Shown: positions 17,354 to 27,744 of the stretch, piece by piece
Layout of the letters: every line of letters starts with the position of its first letter
How positions within the stretch are numbered: the first letter of the stretch is position 1
NCBI RefSeq assembly: GCF_003614435.1
Contig: NZ_CP025546.1
Coordinates: 1,426,001 to 1,490,000, forward strand
DNA from: Mycobacterium paragordonae
GTDB taxonomy: Bacteria > Actinomycetota > Actinomycetes > Mycobacteriales > Mycobacteriaceae
Length of the DNA stretch: 64,000 bases
Direction: 5' to 3'
The notes under the pieces: model-generated
Told to the model about the DNA's origin: nothing
The model's database searches: none
Seen by the model: the letters and a program-made list of their open reading frames with translations, nothing else
Made by a program: the position numbers and the translations under genes

Positions 17354-18775
17354 CTACACCGGCAGGATGATCGCCGTGGCCGGCGGGAGGGCGATCGCCT
17401 GACCACCGGGCGCCTGGTAGTTGTAACTGGGCGCGGGTCCGTAGATGCCCTGCGCCAGGGGATTCGTCGGACCCAAGCCGGCCCACATGTCGTTGATCCA
17501 GCCCGTCGACAGTGTGTACACCGCCGCGGTGGCGCCCGGCGGGGAGAACTGGGTGATCACCTGCAGAGCCAAGTCGATCAGCGGGCCACGGCCCAGCATC
17601 GAGTCGACATGGGAGCCGCCCGCGATCTCGGCGCCGACGAACTGGTTCGGATACAGACTTGCCAGCGTATTCGTGGTGGCGCCGAACGCATTCCACGACT
17701 GCGGCGGCGCCGCCACGGTGTAGATCGGAACATTCGCCGCCTGCAGTTGGCTGACCGCGCCGGCGAATACCGCGTTGTTGTTGGCGACGCCGTCGAACAT
17801 CACCACGCCCTTGAGATGGTTCGTGGCGCCGTTGAGATTCGCCAGGTAGTTGCCGGCGGCGATCGAGGTGAGGCCACCTCCGGCGGAGTGGCCGGACAGG
17901 ATGAAATCCTGTGGCAGCGTGCCGATGAACCCCGCGCGCTGCGCGCTGATATTCAGCGCGGTCTGGGGCCCCTGGAACAACGACGCCACGCCCTGTTGCA
18001 TCTCCGGGCTGCCGATCCACAGGCCCAACGGCAACGGAATCGACGGCACGGTCGGAGTCACGACGACGCTGTTGGTCTGCCCTGCCAAGTCGATGGCAAG
18101 CGGCTGGTACAACCAACCGAACGCACCGAAGCCGTGCGAGAAATACACAGTGCCGTTGGGGGCCACCGACCCGTTTGCCTGTGTCGGGAAGTACCAGAAC
18201 GCCGGAGCGGGGTAATTGAACTGGGGAATCGGTAAGCCCAGGAACGACGTCGGCCCGATCGGGATCTGCAGGAACGAGAAGCCGACCCGGACGCCGGTCA
18301 CTCCGCCGGTGCCTGTGACGGGCAAGGTGGAGGGGAAGTTGATGTATTTGCCCAGGCCCACGGAATTTGTGGCGAAGTTGAGCAGCGCCCCCACCGTCGC
18401 GGCGCCCGTGCCATTGAACAGAGGACATGTGGACAGGGGCGAGAGCACGCTGCCGAACTGCTGCAACAACCCCTGCAGCGGCGCCGCGTTGGCGGCCTCG
18501 GCGGCCGCGTACGCGACACCGGCGGCGCTCACCGCACGCTCGAACGCGGATTGGAACTGTGTCGTCGTTCGCGCGGTCAGCGCCTGCAACTCGTCGGCGT
18601 AGCTGCCGAATAGGGTCGCAATCGCCGCCGACACCTCGTCGGCAGCCGCCGCGGCGATACCCGTCGTCGAGGGTGCGGCCGTCGCGGCCGCACCCTCGAT
18701 CGCCTCTCGGATGCTGGTCAGTTGCCCCGAAGCCAGGGCAAGCGCCTCCGGTGCTGCGATCACGTACGACGACAT
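17354..18775 (-). CDS. PE family protein with PE-PPE (alpha/beta hydrolase) domain
   Basis: A 473-residue protein with an N-terminal PE domain (about residues 1-95, starting MSSYVIAAPEALA) and a C-terminal PE-PPE domain with a serine-hydrolase fold. The nucleophile elbow GHSAGGG is visible, with a late GGSHVDSM that may hold the acid or histidine of the triad. Related PE-PPE proteins are secreted esterases or lipases exported through type VII secretion. The ATG at 18775 follows a GGGAAGGGGAG ribosome site; the longer frame to 18823 is not conserved. The gene stands alone without an obvious PPE partner. Confidence 0.88.
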   Translation of the reverse strand: MSSYVIAAPEALALASGQLTSIREAIEGAAATAAPSTTGIAAAAADEVSAAIATLFGSYADELQALTARTTTQFQSAFERAVSAAGVAYAAAEAANAAPLQGLLQQFGSVLSPLSTCPLFNGTGAATVGALLNFATNSVGLGKYINFPSTLPVTGTGGVTGVRVGFSFLQIPIGPTSFLGLPIPQFNYPAPAFWYFPTQANGSVAPNGTVYFSHGFGAFGWLYQPLAIDLAGQTNSVVVTPTVPSIPLPLGLWIGSPEMQQGVASLFQGPQTALNISAQRAGFIGTLPQDFILSGHSAGGGLTSIAAGNYLANLNGATNHLKGVVMFDGVANNNAVFAGAVSQLQAANVPIYTVAAPPQSWNAFGATTNTLASLYPNQFVGAEIAGGSHVDSMLGRGPLIDLALQVITQFSPPGATAAVYTLSTGWINDMWAGLGPTNPLAQGIYGPAPSYNYQAPGGQAIALPPATAIILPV

Positions 18776-18848
18776 CGGCGGCTCCCCTTCCCCGGCGGCC
18801 CGACAACCCAAGGACTGTGCCAAATGCTACGAGTTCAGGAACGATTTA

Positions 18849-18863
18849 GTTCACAAATTGAAC
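18849..18863. promoter_or_regulatory. Small inverted repeat in a divergent promoter region
   Basis: GTTCA-CAAAT-TGAAC lies in the 190-bp gap between the divergent PE-hydrolase and Met-rich protein genes. It is an operator candidate by position and symmetry only. Confidence 0.25.
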
Positions 18864-18965
18864 GAATTGCCGGGACCCGGTGCTGAGGCCGAAAGCCCCT
18901 ACCGGATTGCGCCTGGCAGCGAGACGATGTGCACAGTTCTCCGACCGCTGTCGAGTGAGGTCACG

Positions 18966-19550
18966 ATGGCCCCTATGAATCGCCGCGCGGCACTGACTGT
19001 ATTCGGGGCGCTGGCGACTGGCGGTGCGATCGGAGCCAGGTTCGTCATCCGCAGCATCGCGGGGTCGCCGGTGACACGAGTGCGCCTCACCAACGGGCCC
19101 GGCGGAATGGGTATCAGTGCGGCGGAAATGCAGGTGTACCGGGAAATGTTCGCCCGGCACACCGAGATCACCCGCACGGTGGAAGAAGTGCCAGGCGGCG
19201 TGCGCACCACGACCGAGTCGACCTCACCCGATCTCACCGCGCAATTGCAGGCCCACGTCTCAGGGATGTATGGCCGGCTGGGGCAGGGCGCGGAGGTGAT
19301 GTGCATGAGTCCGACCCTGCCGAGTCTGTTTCGCAATGCCGGTGGCTATCGGCGCCAGCTCACTTTCACGCCAACCGGCGTCATCGCCGAGGAGACTGCT
19401 GACGACCCCGGCCTCGTCGAGACGATCCGGGCACACGCCCGCGAGGTCAGCGGGTTCGTGCGCGACGGAATGCCGGCGATGATGCAAGGCATGATGGGCG
19501 GCAGCATGATGGGCCCCGGCGGCATGATGGGGCCGCACCATCGGTCGTGA
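18966..19550 (+). CDS. Exported or membrane-anchored protein with Met/His-rich tail
   Basis: A 194-residue protein of unrecognised family. After a short basic start (MNRRAALTVFGALATGGAIG) there is one hydrophobic segment suggesting a Tat-like signal or membrane anchor. The C-terminus is extremely methionine-rich with Gly and His (MPAMMQGMMGG, then MMGPGGMMGPHH), resembling soft-metal (copper or silver) binding tails. The ATG at 18966 has GAGG at five-base spacing. The stop abuts the stop of the convergent CMD gene with no gap. Function unknown; metal binding is inferred from composition. Confidence 0.7.
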   Translation: MAPMNRRAALTVFGALATGGAIGARFVIRSIAGSPVTRVRLTNGPGGMGISAAEMQVYREMFARHTEITRTVEEVPGGVRTTTESTSPDLTAQLQAHVSGMYGRLGQGAEVMCMSPTLPSLFRNAGGYRRQLTFTPTGVIAEETADDPGLVETIRAHAREVSGFVRDGMPAMMQGMMGGSMMGPGGMMGPHHRS

Positions 19551-20141
19551 TCACGCGCCCGCCGCGTCAGCCCAGGGCACCCGGCACGCATCTCCCGAGT
19601 TGAAGCCCTGCTCGGTGATGCCCAGGGCTGAGTACATCCGCGCCCGCATGTTCTCGATGCCGATCTGGTAGGTCAGCTCGATCACCCCGGCTTCGCCGAA
19701 GCGGACCCGCAGGTCCTCGACCTGCTCGTCGGTCACCGAATGCGGGTCGGTGGTCATCGCGTCGGCGTAGGCGATCGCGGCGCGCTCGTCATCGGAGAAC
19801 CGCGGCGACGTCGCATAGTCGTTGATGTCCTTGAGCCGGTCGATGTCCAGGCCGTCCAGCCGCTGCAACATCTCGCCGAAGTCCACGCACCAAGAGCAGC
19901 CGACGGTCCGCGCGGTCCAGAACACCGCCAACTCACGCACGCTGGCCGGCAGGGTGCGCGATGCGTTCTGCAGCATCATCTCGTGCACGGCGTTCGCGAC
20001 CAGCAGCCGCGGATGGTGAGCGGCGACGGTGAACGGCTCAGGCACCTCGCCGAAGCGCCGCTTGGCCACCCGGTACATGGCGCGCACCAGCAGTCCGGCG
20101 CGCTTGGGAGGCAGGGGTTCGATGCGTGTTTTCTGTGTCAT
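19551..20141 (-). CDS. Carboxymuconolactone decarboxylase (AhpD-like) family protein
   Basis: A 196-residue protein of the CMD/AhpD family. The core helix contains the redox motif CSWC (TVGCSWCVDFGEM), followed by an ELTYQIGIENMRARMYSALGI segment typical of the family. Such proteins act as thiol-dependent peroxidases or decarboxylases. CMD genes are a hallmark genomic partner of ECF41 sigma factors, and this gene has an exact ECF41 promoter ending nine bases before its ATG. sigJ lies 4 kb away. The substrate is unknown; an oxidative-stress role is inference. Confidence 0.88.
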   Translation of the reverse strand: MTQKTRIEPLPPKRAGLLVRAMYRVAKRRFGEVPEPFTVAAHHPRLLVANAVHEMMLQNASRTLPASVRELAVFWTARTVGCSWCVDFGEMLQRLDGLDIDRLKDINDYATSPRFSDDERAAIAYADAMTTDPHSVTDEQVEDLRVRFGEAGVIELTYQIGIENMRARMYSALGITEQGFNSGDACRVPWADAAGA

Positions 20142-20150
20142 ACCTCTACA

Positions 20151-20177
20151 GACGAGGAGGTCCGCCTACATGTGACA
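20151..20177 (-). promoter_or_regulatory. SigJ/ECF41-type promoter of the CMD gene
   Basis: On the minus strand TGTCACA (20177-20171), a 16-base spacer and CGTC (20154-20151) match TGTCACA-N16-CGTC exactly. A second TGTCACA (20190-20184) lies six bases further upstream without a matching CGTC. The ATG is only nine bases from CGTC, so the mRNA would have almost no leader. Confidence 0.78.
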
Positions 20178-20245
20178 GGCAGGTGTGACAGGGTCTCCAA
20201 GAATCCGCCAAGAATTCTCCAAGCGCGACGGCGGACTCTGGGCAG

Positions 20246-20797
20246 GTGGAGCACGCAACGTCGTCGTACTGGGCTTTTACCGAATATCCGCAACTGACAG
20301 AACTTGAGGACTGGGCGCACGAGGAGGTATTGATCGCCGACCCCCGTCTGGACCAGCCCGGCATTCGCGCCGCGGTGGACGCGGTCTTCGAAGCCAACCC
20401 CGCTCTCGGTGCGGTGTTCGAACCCAGCCGCGACCGGTGGCTGTCACGCCCCGGCGGCAGCTGGAGCTGGGCGGTAGAGCCGCCCGGGGTCACGGTGCCC
20501 GAGGTCATCGCCCGCCAGCGCGCCGGCTACGACATGCGCACCGGCCGCCTCTTCGCCGTGTCGCTGCTGCCCGGGACGCCCGACCGACTGGTGCTCACCG
20601 CCAGCCGGTTGTGCGTCGACGAAGAGTCGTGGAACGGCGTGGTCGAGAACCTGGTGGCGGCATACGCCCAAACCAAAGAAGGCGCCGCACTGGCACCGGA
20701 CGCTGAGTTCAAAAATCGAGGCGGGCACTCATGGGTGTGGCGGCGGGCACGTCGCCGGCGGCGATCACCGTCCGCGCGACCGGAGTCAGCGCGCTGA
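20246..20797 (+). CDS. Stand-alone condensation-domain-like protein
   Basis: A 183-residue protein from a GTG. The pattern (YWAFTEYPQL, RAAVDAVFEANPALGAVF, TGRLFAVSLLPG, RLVLTASRLCVDEESW) resembles the N-terminal half of a peptide-synthetase condensation domain. The HHxxxDG active site is replaced by ASRLCVDEE, so condensation activity is unlikely. No synthetase modules are nearby. The last 30 residues are arginine-rich and overlap the end of the convergent SCO6745 gene by 89 bases, suggesting the original stop was lost. This is a remote-similarity call. Confidence 0.55.
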   Translation: MEHATSSYWAFTEYPQLTELEDWAHEEVLIADPRLDQPGIRAAVDAVFEANPALGAVFEPSRDRWLSRPGGSWSWAVEPPGVTVPEVIARQRAGYDMRTGRLFAVSLLPGTPDRLVLTASRLCVDEESWNGVVENLVAAYAQTKEGAALAPDAEFKNRGGHSWVWRRARRRRRSPSARPESAR

Positions 20798-21569
20798 ACA
20801 ACGCTCGTAGTTCGTCGTCGTCCAGACCGTCGAACGCCCGCAGGGACAGCGCGTCGGTGGTGGTTTCCAGCTGGTCCTTGAGCCCACGTCCGTCGGGTGT
20901 CAACGCGCCTCCGGAGTCGAGCAGCCCGCGGTCGGCGAGGCTCTGGCGGCAGGCCTCCCACTCGTTGTCGTCGTAGTGGCGGGATCGCTTCATGAATTCC
21001 TCGGATACCGCGCTTGCCGCGGTGTGAAAGACGTTCGACTCTCGCCCCGAGATCCCCGCGGCCACCAGGGCCGCGACATGTCCGTCGCCCCGGTGCTCCC
21101 GCAGCAGGGTGGTTGCGTGCCACAGCGCGGCCACCGGATCTGACGGCACCGGCAGGGCGACGTTGGCCGCGAACAGCGCTCTGCCGTCGACGGGCGCCAT
21201 CTGTGCGGCACGGACGGCCAATTCGGCTGCCGTACAGAGGTTTTCGTCTTCGGTGACACCGCATCGGTGCAGGGCTGCGACCGTGGCGTGCTGACGGGCG
21301 CGTAACGCTTCCTCCGGCCCGGCGATCTCCCAGGCGGCCGGCAGTGACTTGGCCACCCGCCCGCGCGCGAAGTTGTAGAACACCGCGGTCACGACCTCCG
21401 GCGGCACGGCGCCCAGCGGCGCCGAACGCGCGGCGAAGTACCCCATCCAGAATCCGCGGTAACCCAGGCCGTCCATCCCCGCTCGTACCTCGGGCGCGAA
21501 ATAGGTCAGGGCATGGATCGGCTCGAAGCGGTCGTAGAACTGCCTGGCGAGAGCGGGGGTTCTTTGCAT
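20709..21569 (-). CDS. SCO6745 family protein
   Basis: A 286-residue soluble alpha-helical protein of the actinobacterial SCO6745 (SalK-like) family: an N-terminal ARQFYDRFEPIHALTYFAPEV motif and a central GYRGFWMGYFAARSAPLGAV. The start at 21569 gives the family's usual length; the much longer frame upstream runs antisense through the kinase gene. The family is often found near two-component or secondary-metabolism genes, but no biochemical function is established to my knowledge. It is divergent from the kinase gene with 54 bp between starts. Confidence 0.82.
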   Translation of the reverse strand: MQRTPALARQFYDRFEPIHALTYFAPEVRAGMDGLGYRGFWMGYFAARSAPLGAVPPEVVTAVFYNFARGRVAKSLPAAWEIAGPEEALRARQHATVAALHRCGVTEDENLCTAAELAVRAAQMAPVDGRALFAANVALPVPSDPVAALWHATTLLREHRGDGHVAALVAAGISGRESNVFHTAASAVSEEFMKRSRHYDDNEWEACRQSLADRGLLDSGGALTPDGRGLKDQLETTTDALSLRAFDGLDDDELRALFSALTPVARTVIAAGDVPAATPMSARLDF

Positions 21570-21623
21570 ACCTGCGTTGATAGCATCCAGAAACCGCTCC
21601 GGAGGAGGCTTGGTGACGGGGGA

Positions 21624-24092
21624 ATGACCGCGGAAGTCGAAGGGGAAGTCTTCGGGCGCTACCGGCTGCTCGAAGTACTCCGCTGGGGCGGCGTAGGCAC
21701 GGTCTATCGCGCCCGCGACACGATGATGACCCGCGACGTGGCCATCAAGGTGATTCCCGCCGAGCCGGCATATCAGAATCGATTCCGGCAGGAGGTCGCT
21801 GTCGCGGCGCGCCTGAACAACCCGAACATCATCCCGATCTACGAGGCCGGAGAGATCGATGGCCGCCTCTATCTGGTGATGCCGGTCGTCGACGGTATCG
21901 ACCTGCAGACATTGCTGCACCGCGACGGGCCGATGAGCCCGAAGCTGGCGGTGCGGGTGATCGAGCAGGCCGCCGCGGCGTTGGAGGCCGGCCACAGCTG
22001 CGGGTTGACACACGGGGACGTCAGCCCGCCGAACATCTTCGTGGTCGGCGGCGAGTTCGTGTATCTGCTCGATTTCGGTGCCGCCGTTGACAGTTCGAGC
22101 CCGGCCGACCCACGCAGCGACATTCACGCCCTGACCCGCGTGCTCTATGAGTGCCTGACCGGACAGCCGCCCGGCGCCGGCCGCGACACCGCCCTTCCTG
22201 CCGGATTCGACCCGGTGATCGCGCGCGGCATGGCCGACGATCCCGACGACTGCTATCAATCCGCCCGCGAGCTGGCCGACGACGCCAGAGCGGCACTGGC
22301 TCCCGCGGCGACCACGGTCACGGTGACGACCGATGAAACGGACTTCGGGCGGTATCGGCTGTTCGAATTGCTCGGCGCCGGTGGGATGGGCTCGGTCTAC
22401 CGGGCGCACGACACCCTGCTGGGACGCGACGTGGCCGTCAAGGTGCTGCGACCGGAGCTGGCCTCCGAGCCCGGCTACCAGGAGCGGTTCCGGCGCGAGG
22501 CGTATGCCGCCGGCCGGTTGGCCGACCCGCACATCATCCCGATCTACGAGGCGGGCGAGATCGATGGGCGCCTGTACCTGGTGATGCCGATCATCGACGG
22601 CGTCGATCTGCACCACGTGCTCGACCATGCCGGGCCGATGAGTCCGCAGCAGGCGGTGAGCGTGGTCGACCAGGTTGCCGTGGCGCTGGATTCGGCTCAC
22701 AAGTCTGGGCTGGTGCATCGCGATGTGAAGCCGTCGAACCTGCTGATGGTCGGCGAAGAATTCGTGTACCTCATCGATTTCGGGCTCGTTCACGAAGCGA
22801 CCGCGGCCCGGTTGACGCGCACCGACATCGCGCCCGGGAGTCCGGCGTACATGGCTCCGGAGCGGTTTAGGGCCGGCACCATCGCCGACGCCCGCGCCGA
22901 TGTGTACTCGCTGGCGTGTGTGCTCTACGAATGCCTGACCGGGCGGCCACCGTTCCGGGGTGGCGGGGTGGAGGGGTTGACCGCGGCCCACCTGTTCGAG
23001 GAGCCACCCAGGCCCAGCGGCGCCGACCCCGCCATGCCCGCCGGGTTCGATGAGGTGATCGCGCGCGGCATGGCGAAAGACCCGGATGACCGATACCAGT
23101 CCGCACCCGAACTGGCCGTTGCTGCCCGCGCGGCGCTCACCACCCCGCCCGCGAAGACGCCTGTCGCCACCGACGCTCTGCATCCGACGCAGGATGCCCG
23201 CACTGTCCCACCCCTACCGCGCGTCCGCCGCCGCGCCCTCGCCTACGGCGCGGTCGCGGTGGTGGTCGCGCTGATCGCCGCGATCGTGGCTCTCACCAAC
23301 GGATTTCCGTTTCGCTCGGAGAGCGGGCAGGCCCAGATCGTCCTGCCGTTCACCGGGCTCAACGGGCCGCTGGGGGTGGCGGTCGACGTCAACGGCAACG
23401 TCTACGTCACCGACTCCGGCAACAACCGGGTGGTGAAACTCGCCGCAAGCTCGACCACCCAGACCGTCGCACCGTTCGCCGGCCTGAACCATCCGGGCGG
23501 AATAGCCGTCGACGAGCAGGGCAATCTGGCGGTCACCGAGCCGGCGAACAACCGGGTGCTGGAGCTGGCCGCGGGGTCGACCGGCCAGACCGTGCTGCCG
23601 CTGACCGACCTCGCGGGCCCCGCCGGCGTGGCCCTCTACACACGCAACCCCGGCACCGACCGCATAGTCGTCGCCGACTCCGGGCACGACAGAGTGCTGG
23701 CCTTGAGCGGGGTGCATTCCAGTCAGCGGGAACTGCCTTTCACCGGCCTGGATGAACCCTCGGGTGTGGCGGTCGGCAGCGACGGTGGACTGTTCGTCAT
23801 AGACCGCGCGAACGAGCGGGTGCTGAAGCTGCCCTGGACGGCGTCGGTGGCGACCGTGTTGCCGTACGCGGTCGGCCATCCGGATTTCGTCGCGGTCGAC
23901 GCTACCGGCGACCTCTACGTGACGGACAGCCATGCCAATCGCGTCATGAAGCTGACGAAGGACACGACCACGTCAATCACGTTGCCCTTCAACGGACTCA
24001 AGGGTCCGCAGGGTGTCGCGGTGGACTCCGCCGGGAACGTCTACGTCGCCGACTCCGGCAACAATCGGGTGCTGAAACTACCGCGGGGCTAG
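21624..24092 (+). CDS. Tandem (degenerate + active) Ser/Thr protein kinase with NHL beta-propeller
   Basis: An 822-residue receptor-type kinase. Kinase domain 1 (about residues 10-225) keeps Lys42, DVSPPN and DFG (150-152), but has HGD in place of HRD (130-132) and lacks the activation loop and APE motif. Kinase domain 2 (about 240-505) is canonical: GAGGMGSVY, Lys273, HRDVKPSN (365-372), DFG (385-387) and APE (411-413). One membrane helix (about 539-558) precedes an extracellular six-blade NHL propeller (about 570-822) like that of PknD. The outside propeller would sense a ligand and the first domain may regulate the second. Substrates are unknown. Confidence 0.88.
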   Translation: MTAEVEGEVFGRYRLLEVLRWGGVGTVYRARDTMMTRDVAIKVIPAEPAYQNRFRQEVAVAARLNNPNIIPIYEAGEIDGRLYLVMPVVDGIDLQTLLHRDGPMSPKLAVRVIEQAAAALEAGHSCGLTHGDVSPPNIFVVGGEFVYLLDFGAAVDSSSPADPRSDIHALTRVLYECLTGQPPGAGRDTALPAGFDPVIARGMADDPDDCYQSARELADDARAALAPAATTVTVTTDETDFGRYRLFELLGAGGMGSVYRAHDTLLGRDVAVKVLRPELASEPGYQERFRREAYAAGRLADPHIIPIYEAGEIDGRLYLVMPIIDGVDLHHVLDHAGPMSPQQAVSVVDQVAVALDSAHKSGLVHRDVKPSNLLMVGEEFVYLIDFGLVHEATAARLTRTDIAPGSPAYMAPERFRAGTIADARADVYSLACVLYECLTGRPPFRGGGVEGLTAAHLFEEPPRPSGADPAMPAGFDEVIARGMAKDPDDRYQSAPELAVAARAALTTPPAKTPVATDALHPTQDARTVPPLPRVRRRALAYGAVAVVVALIAAIVALTNGFPFRSESGQAQIVLPFTGLNGPLGVAVDVNGNVYVTDSGNNRVVKLAASSTTQTVAPFAGLNHPGGIAVDEQGNLAVTEPANNRVLELAAGSTGQTVLPLTDLAGPAGVALYTRNPGTDRIVVADSGHDRVLALSGVHSSQRELPFTGLDEPSGVAVGSDGGLFVIDRANERVLKLPWTASVATVLPYAVGHPDFVAVDATGDLYVTDSHANRVMKLTKDTTTSITLPFNGLKGPQGVAVDSAGNVYVADSGNNRVLKLPRG

Positions 24093-24115
24093 GTCTCGCC
24101 GGAGACCCTCAATGC

Positions 24116-24915
24116 TCAGCGGGAGAACATCACCGCGCGCTTGACTTCCTGAATGGCCTTGGTCACCTGGATCCCGCGCGGGCAGCCCTCGGTGCAGTTG
24201 AACGTGGTGCGGCAGCGCCACACTCCGTCCACCTCGTTGAGGATGTCGAGGCGCTGCGCGGCGGCCTCGTCGCGGCTGTCGAAGATGAACCGGTGCGCGT
24301 TGACGATCGCCGCCGGGCCGAAATAGCTGCCCTCGTACCAGAACACTGGGCAGCTGGTGGTACAGCAGGCGCACAGGATGCACTTGGTGGTGTCGTCGTA
24401 GCGGGCGCGGTCGGTGGGGCTCTGAATGCGTTCCCGCGTAGGCGGATTGCCGGTGGTGATCAGGTACGGCTTGATCGCCCGGTAGGCGTCGAAGAACGGC
24501 TCCATGTCGACCACGAGGTCTTTTTCCACCGGCAGCCCGCGGATCGGCTCGACCGTGATGGTGAGTTTCTTGCCGGGCTTCTTCGGCAGCAGATCACGCA
24601 TCAGCACCTTGCACGCCAACCGGTTCAGACCGTTGATGCGCATCGCGTCCGAGCCGCACACACCGTGCGCGCAGGACCGGCGGAAGGTCAGCGTGCCGTC
24701 CAGGTAGCCCTTGACGTAGAGCAGCAGGTTCAGCAGCCGGTCGCTGGGCAGGCACGGTACCCGGAAGCTCTGCCAGCCACCGGTGGCCGCGAACCTGTCT
24801 GGGTCGTCGGGGTTGAACCGGGCGATCTTCAGAGTCACCATCACCGCGCCTTCAGGAACCGGCGGCAATGGAGGTTCAAGCGGATCGGTGGTTTCGACCT
24901 CCGTGTCCACGCTCA

Positions 24916-24916
<1 letters not shown>
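24116..24916 (-). CDS. sdhB: Succinate dehydrogenase iron-sulfur subunit
   Basis: A 266-residue homologue of Rv3319. It carries electrons from the flavoprotein to the membrane quinone site. The N-terminal 2Fe-2S ligands lie in SCAHGVCGSD and around Cys102. The C-terminal ferredoxin-like part contains CILCACCTTSCP (from Cys179), CRTTFNC and CTEGCPRG for the 4Fe-4S and 3Fe-4S clusters. The ATG overlaps the sdhA stop (TGATG), confirming the operon sdhC-D-A-B on the minus strand. Confidence 0.97.
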
Positions 24917-26670
<1,754 letters not shown>

Positions 26671-26698
26671 CGCTCGCCTTTCACGAAGATGTGGTCTT

Positions 26699-27181
26699 TC
26701 ACGAAATGTTGGGGTTGAACGTCATGAGCACATACGTCCCGAGCATCAGGGTGAACACCATCGACACCGTCAGCAGCGCGTTCAGCCAGAAGCGGGTGAT
26801 GTTCTTGCGGCTGTAGTCGTCGATGATCGTGCGAATGCCGTTGCCGCCGTGCAACTGTGCCAGCCACAGCAGCAGCAGGTCCCACACCTGCCAGAACGGC
26901 GAGGCCCAGCGCTGTGCGACGTAGTTGAAGTCGATGCGGTACACGCCGTTGTCCCACATCAGCATGATGAACAGGTGGCCGATGGCCAGGAACACCAGCA
27001 CGATGCCGGAGAAGCGCATGAACAGCCAGGCGAACTTCTCGAAGTTCGGGATACCGACGCGGCGGCGCGGCGAACGCGGGTTGTCCAGGCTGGCCGGGCG
27101 GTAGTAGGCGCGTTGCTTCACCGGCGCCGTCTGGCTGGGTCCTTTTTGAAGTCCGGGTTGCAGGTCAGGGCTGCTGCTCAT
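26699..27181 (-). CDS. sdhD: Succinate dehydrogenase hydrophobic membrane anchor
   Basis: A 160-residue subunit with three membrane helices and a conserved HGGNGIRTIIDDYS loop, homologous to Rv3317. A polar N-terminal tail of about 45 residues precedes helix 1, which contains the MRFSGIVLVFLAIGH motif that helps bind quinone and haem. The ATG overlaps the sdhC stop by four bases (ATGA). Confidence 0.93.
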   Translation of the reverse strand: MSSSPDLQPGLQKGPSQTAPVKQRAYYRPASLDNPRSPRRRVGIPNFEKFAWLFMRFSGIVLVFLAIGHLFIMLMWDNGVYRIDFNYVAQRWASPFWQVWDLLLLWLAQLHGGNGIRTIIDDYSRKNITRFWLNALLTVSMVFTLMLGTYVLMTFNPNIS

Positions 27182-27609
27182 TTGAAGTGCTCCCACATGT
27201 GGATGCCGGTGACCACGCCGGCCATCACCAACATCACCAGGAACGTCACGGCGACGATCCACAACATCCGACGCTGGTAGCGCGGACCTTCGGACCAGAA
27301 GTCGATCAGGATGACGCGGATCCCGTTGAGCGCGTGGAATCCGACGGCGGCCACCAGCCCGTACTCCATCAGGCCGACAATCGGGGTCTTGTAGTCGGCG
27401 AGCACGGTGTTGTAGGCCTGCGGGCTGACCCGCAGCACCGCCGAGTCCAGGACGTGGACGAAGAGGAAGAAGAAGATGGTGGCGCCGCTGATGCGGTGCA
27501 GCACCCACGCCCACATGCCGGGGTCGCCGCGGTAGAGCGTTCTGGGCGGCTTGCGTTTGCGTGACGATTCCGATGTTGGCGGATCCGTGGTTGCCGTCTT
27601 CAAGGCCAC
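27178..27609 (-). CDS. sdhC: Succinate dehydrogenase cytochrome b556 subunit
   Basis: A 143-residue membrane subunit homologous to Rv3316, first gene of sdhCDAB. HRISGATIFFFLF and HVLDSA form the haem and quinone-binding helix; FHALNGIRVILIDF is the second signature. I chose GTG 27609 because GGTGAG lies seven bases upstream. GTG 27621 and an ATG at 27654 are in frame, and M. tuberculosis is annotated from a later Met (WAWVLHRI region), so the start is uncertain. It is divergent from cdd. Confidence 0.85.
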   Translation of the reverse strand: MALKTATTDPPTSESSRKRKPPRTLYRGDPGMWAWVLHRISGATIFFFLFVHVLDSAVLRVSPQAYNTVLADYKTPIVGLMEYGLVAAVGFHALNGIRVILIDFWSEGPRYQRRMLWIVAVTFLVMLVMAGVVTGIHMWEHFK

Positions 27610-27744
27610 CTGAAAACTCACCTCATTCACGCCGTTGGGAAACCGGCTGATCAACCGCTATAGCCGGTAATCGCGAGCTTAGCTCGGTAAAGGTTGCCCG
27701 CGGTAGCGCCACGATGTGATCCGCGTCCTGTGTCATCGGCGGGC

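Noticed and set aside
15867..18806. 979-residue minus-strand open frame
   Set aside because: It runs antisense through sigJ, the 13E12 gene and out of frame with the PE gene; low-complexity Arg/Gly composition.
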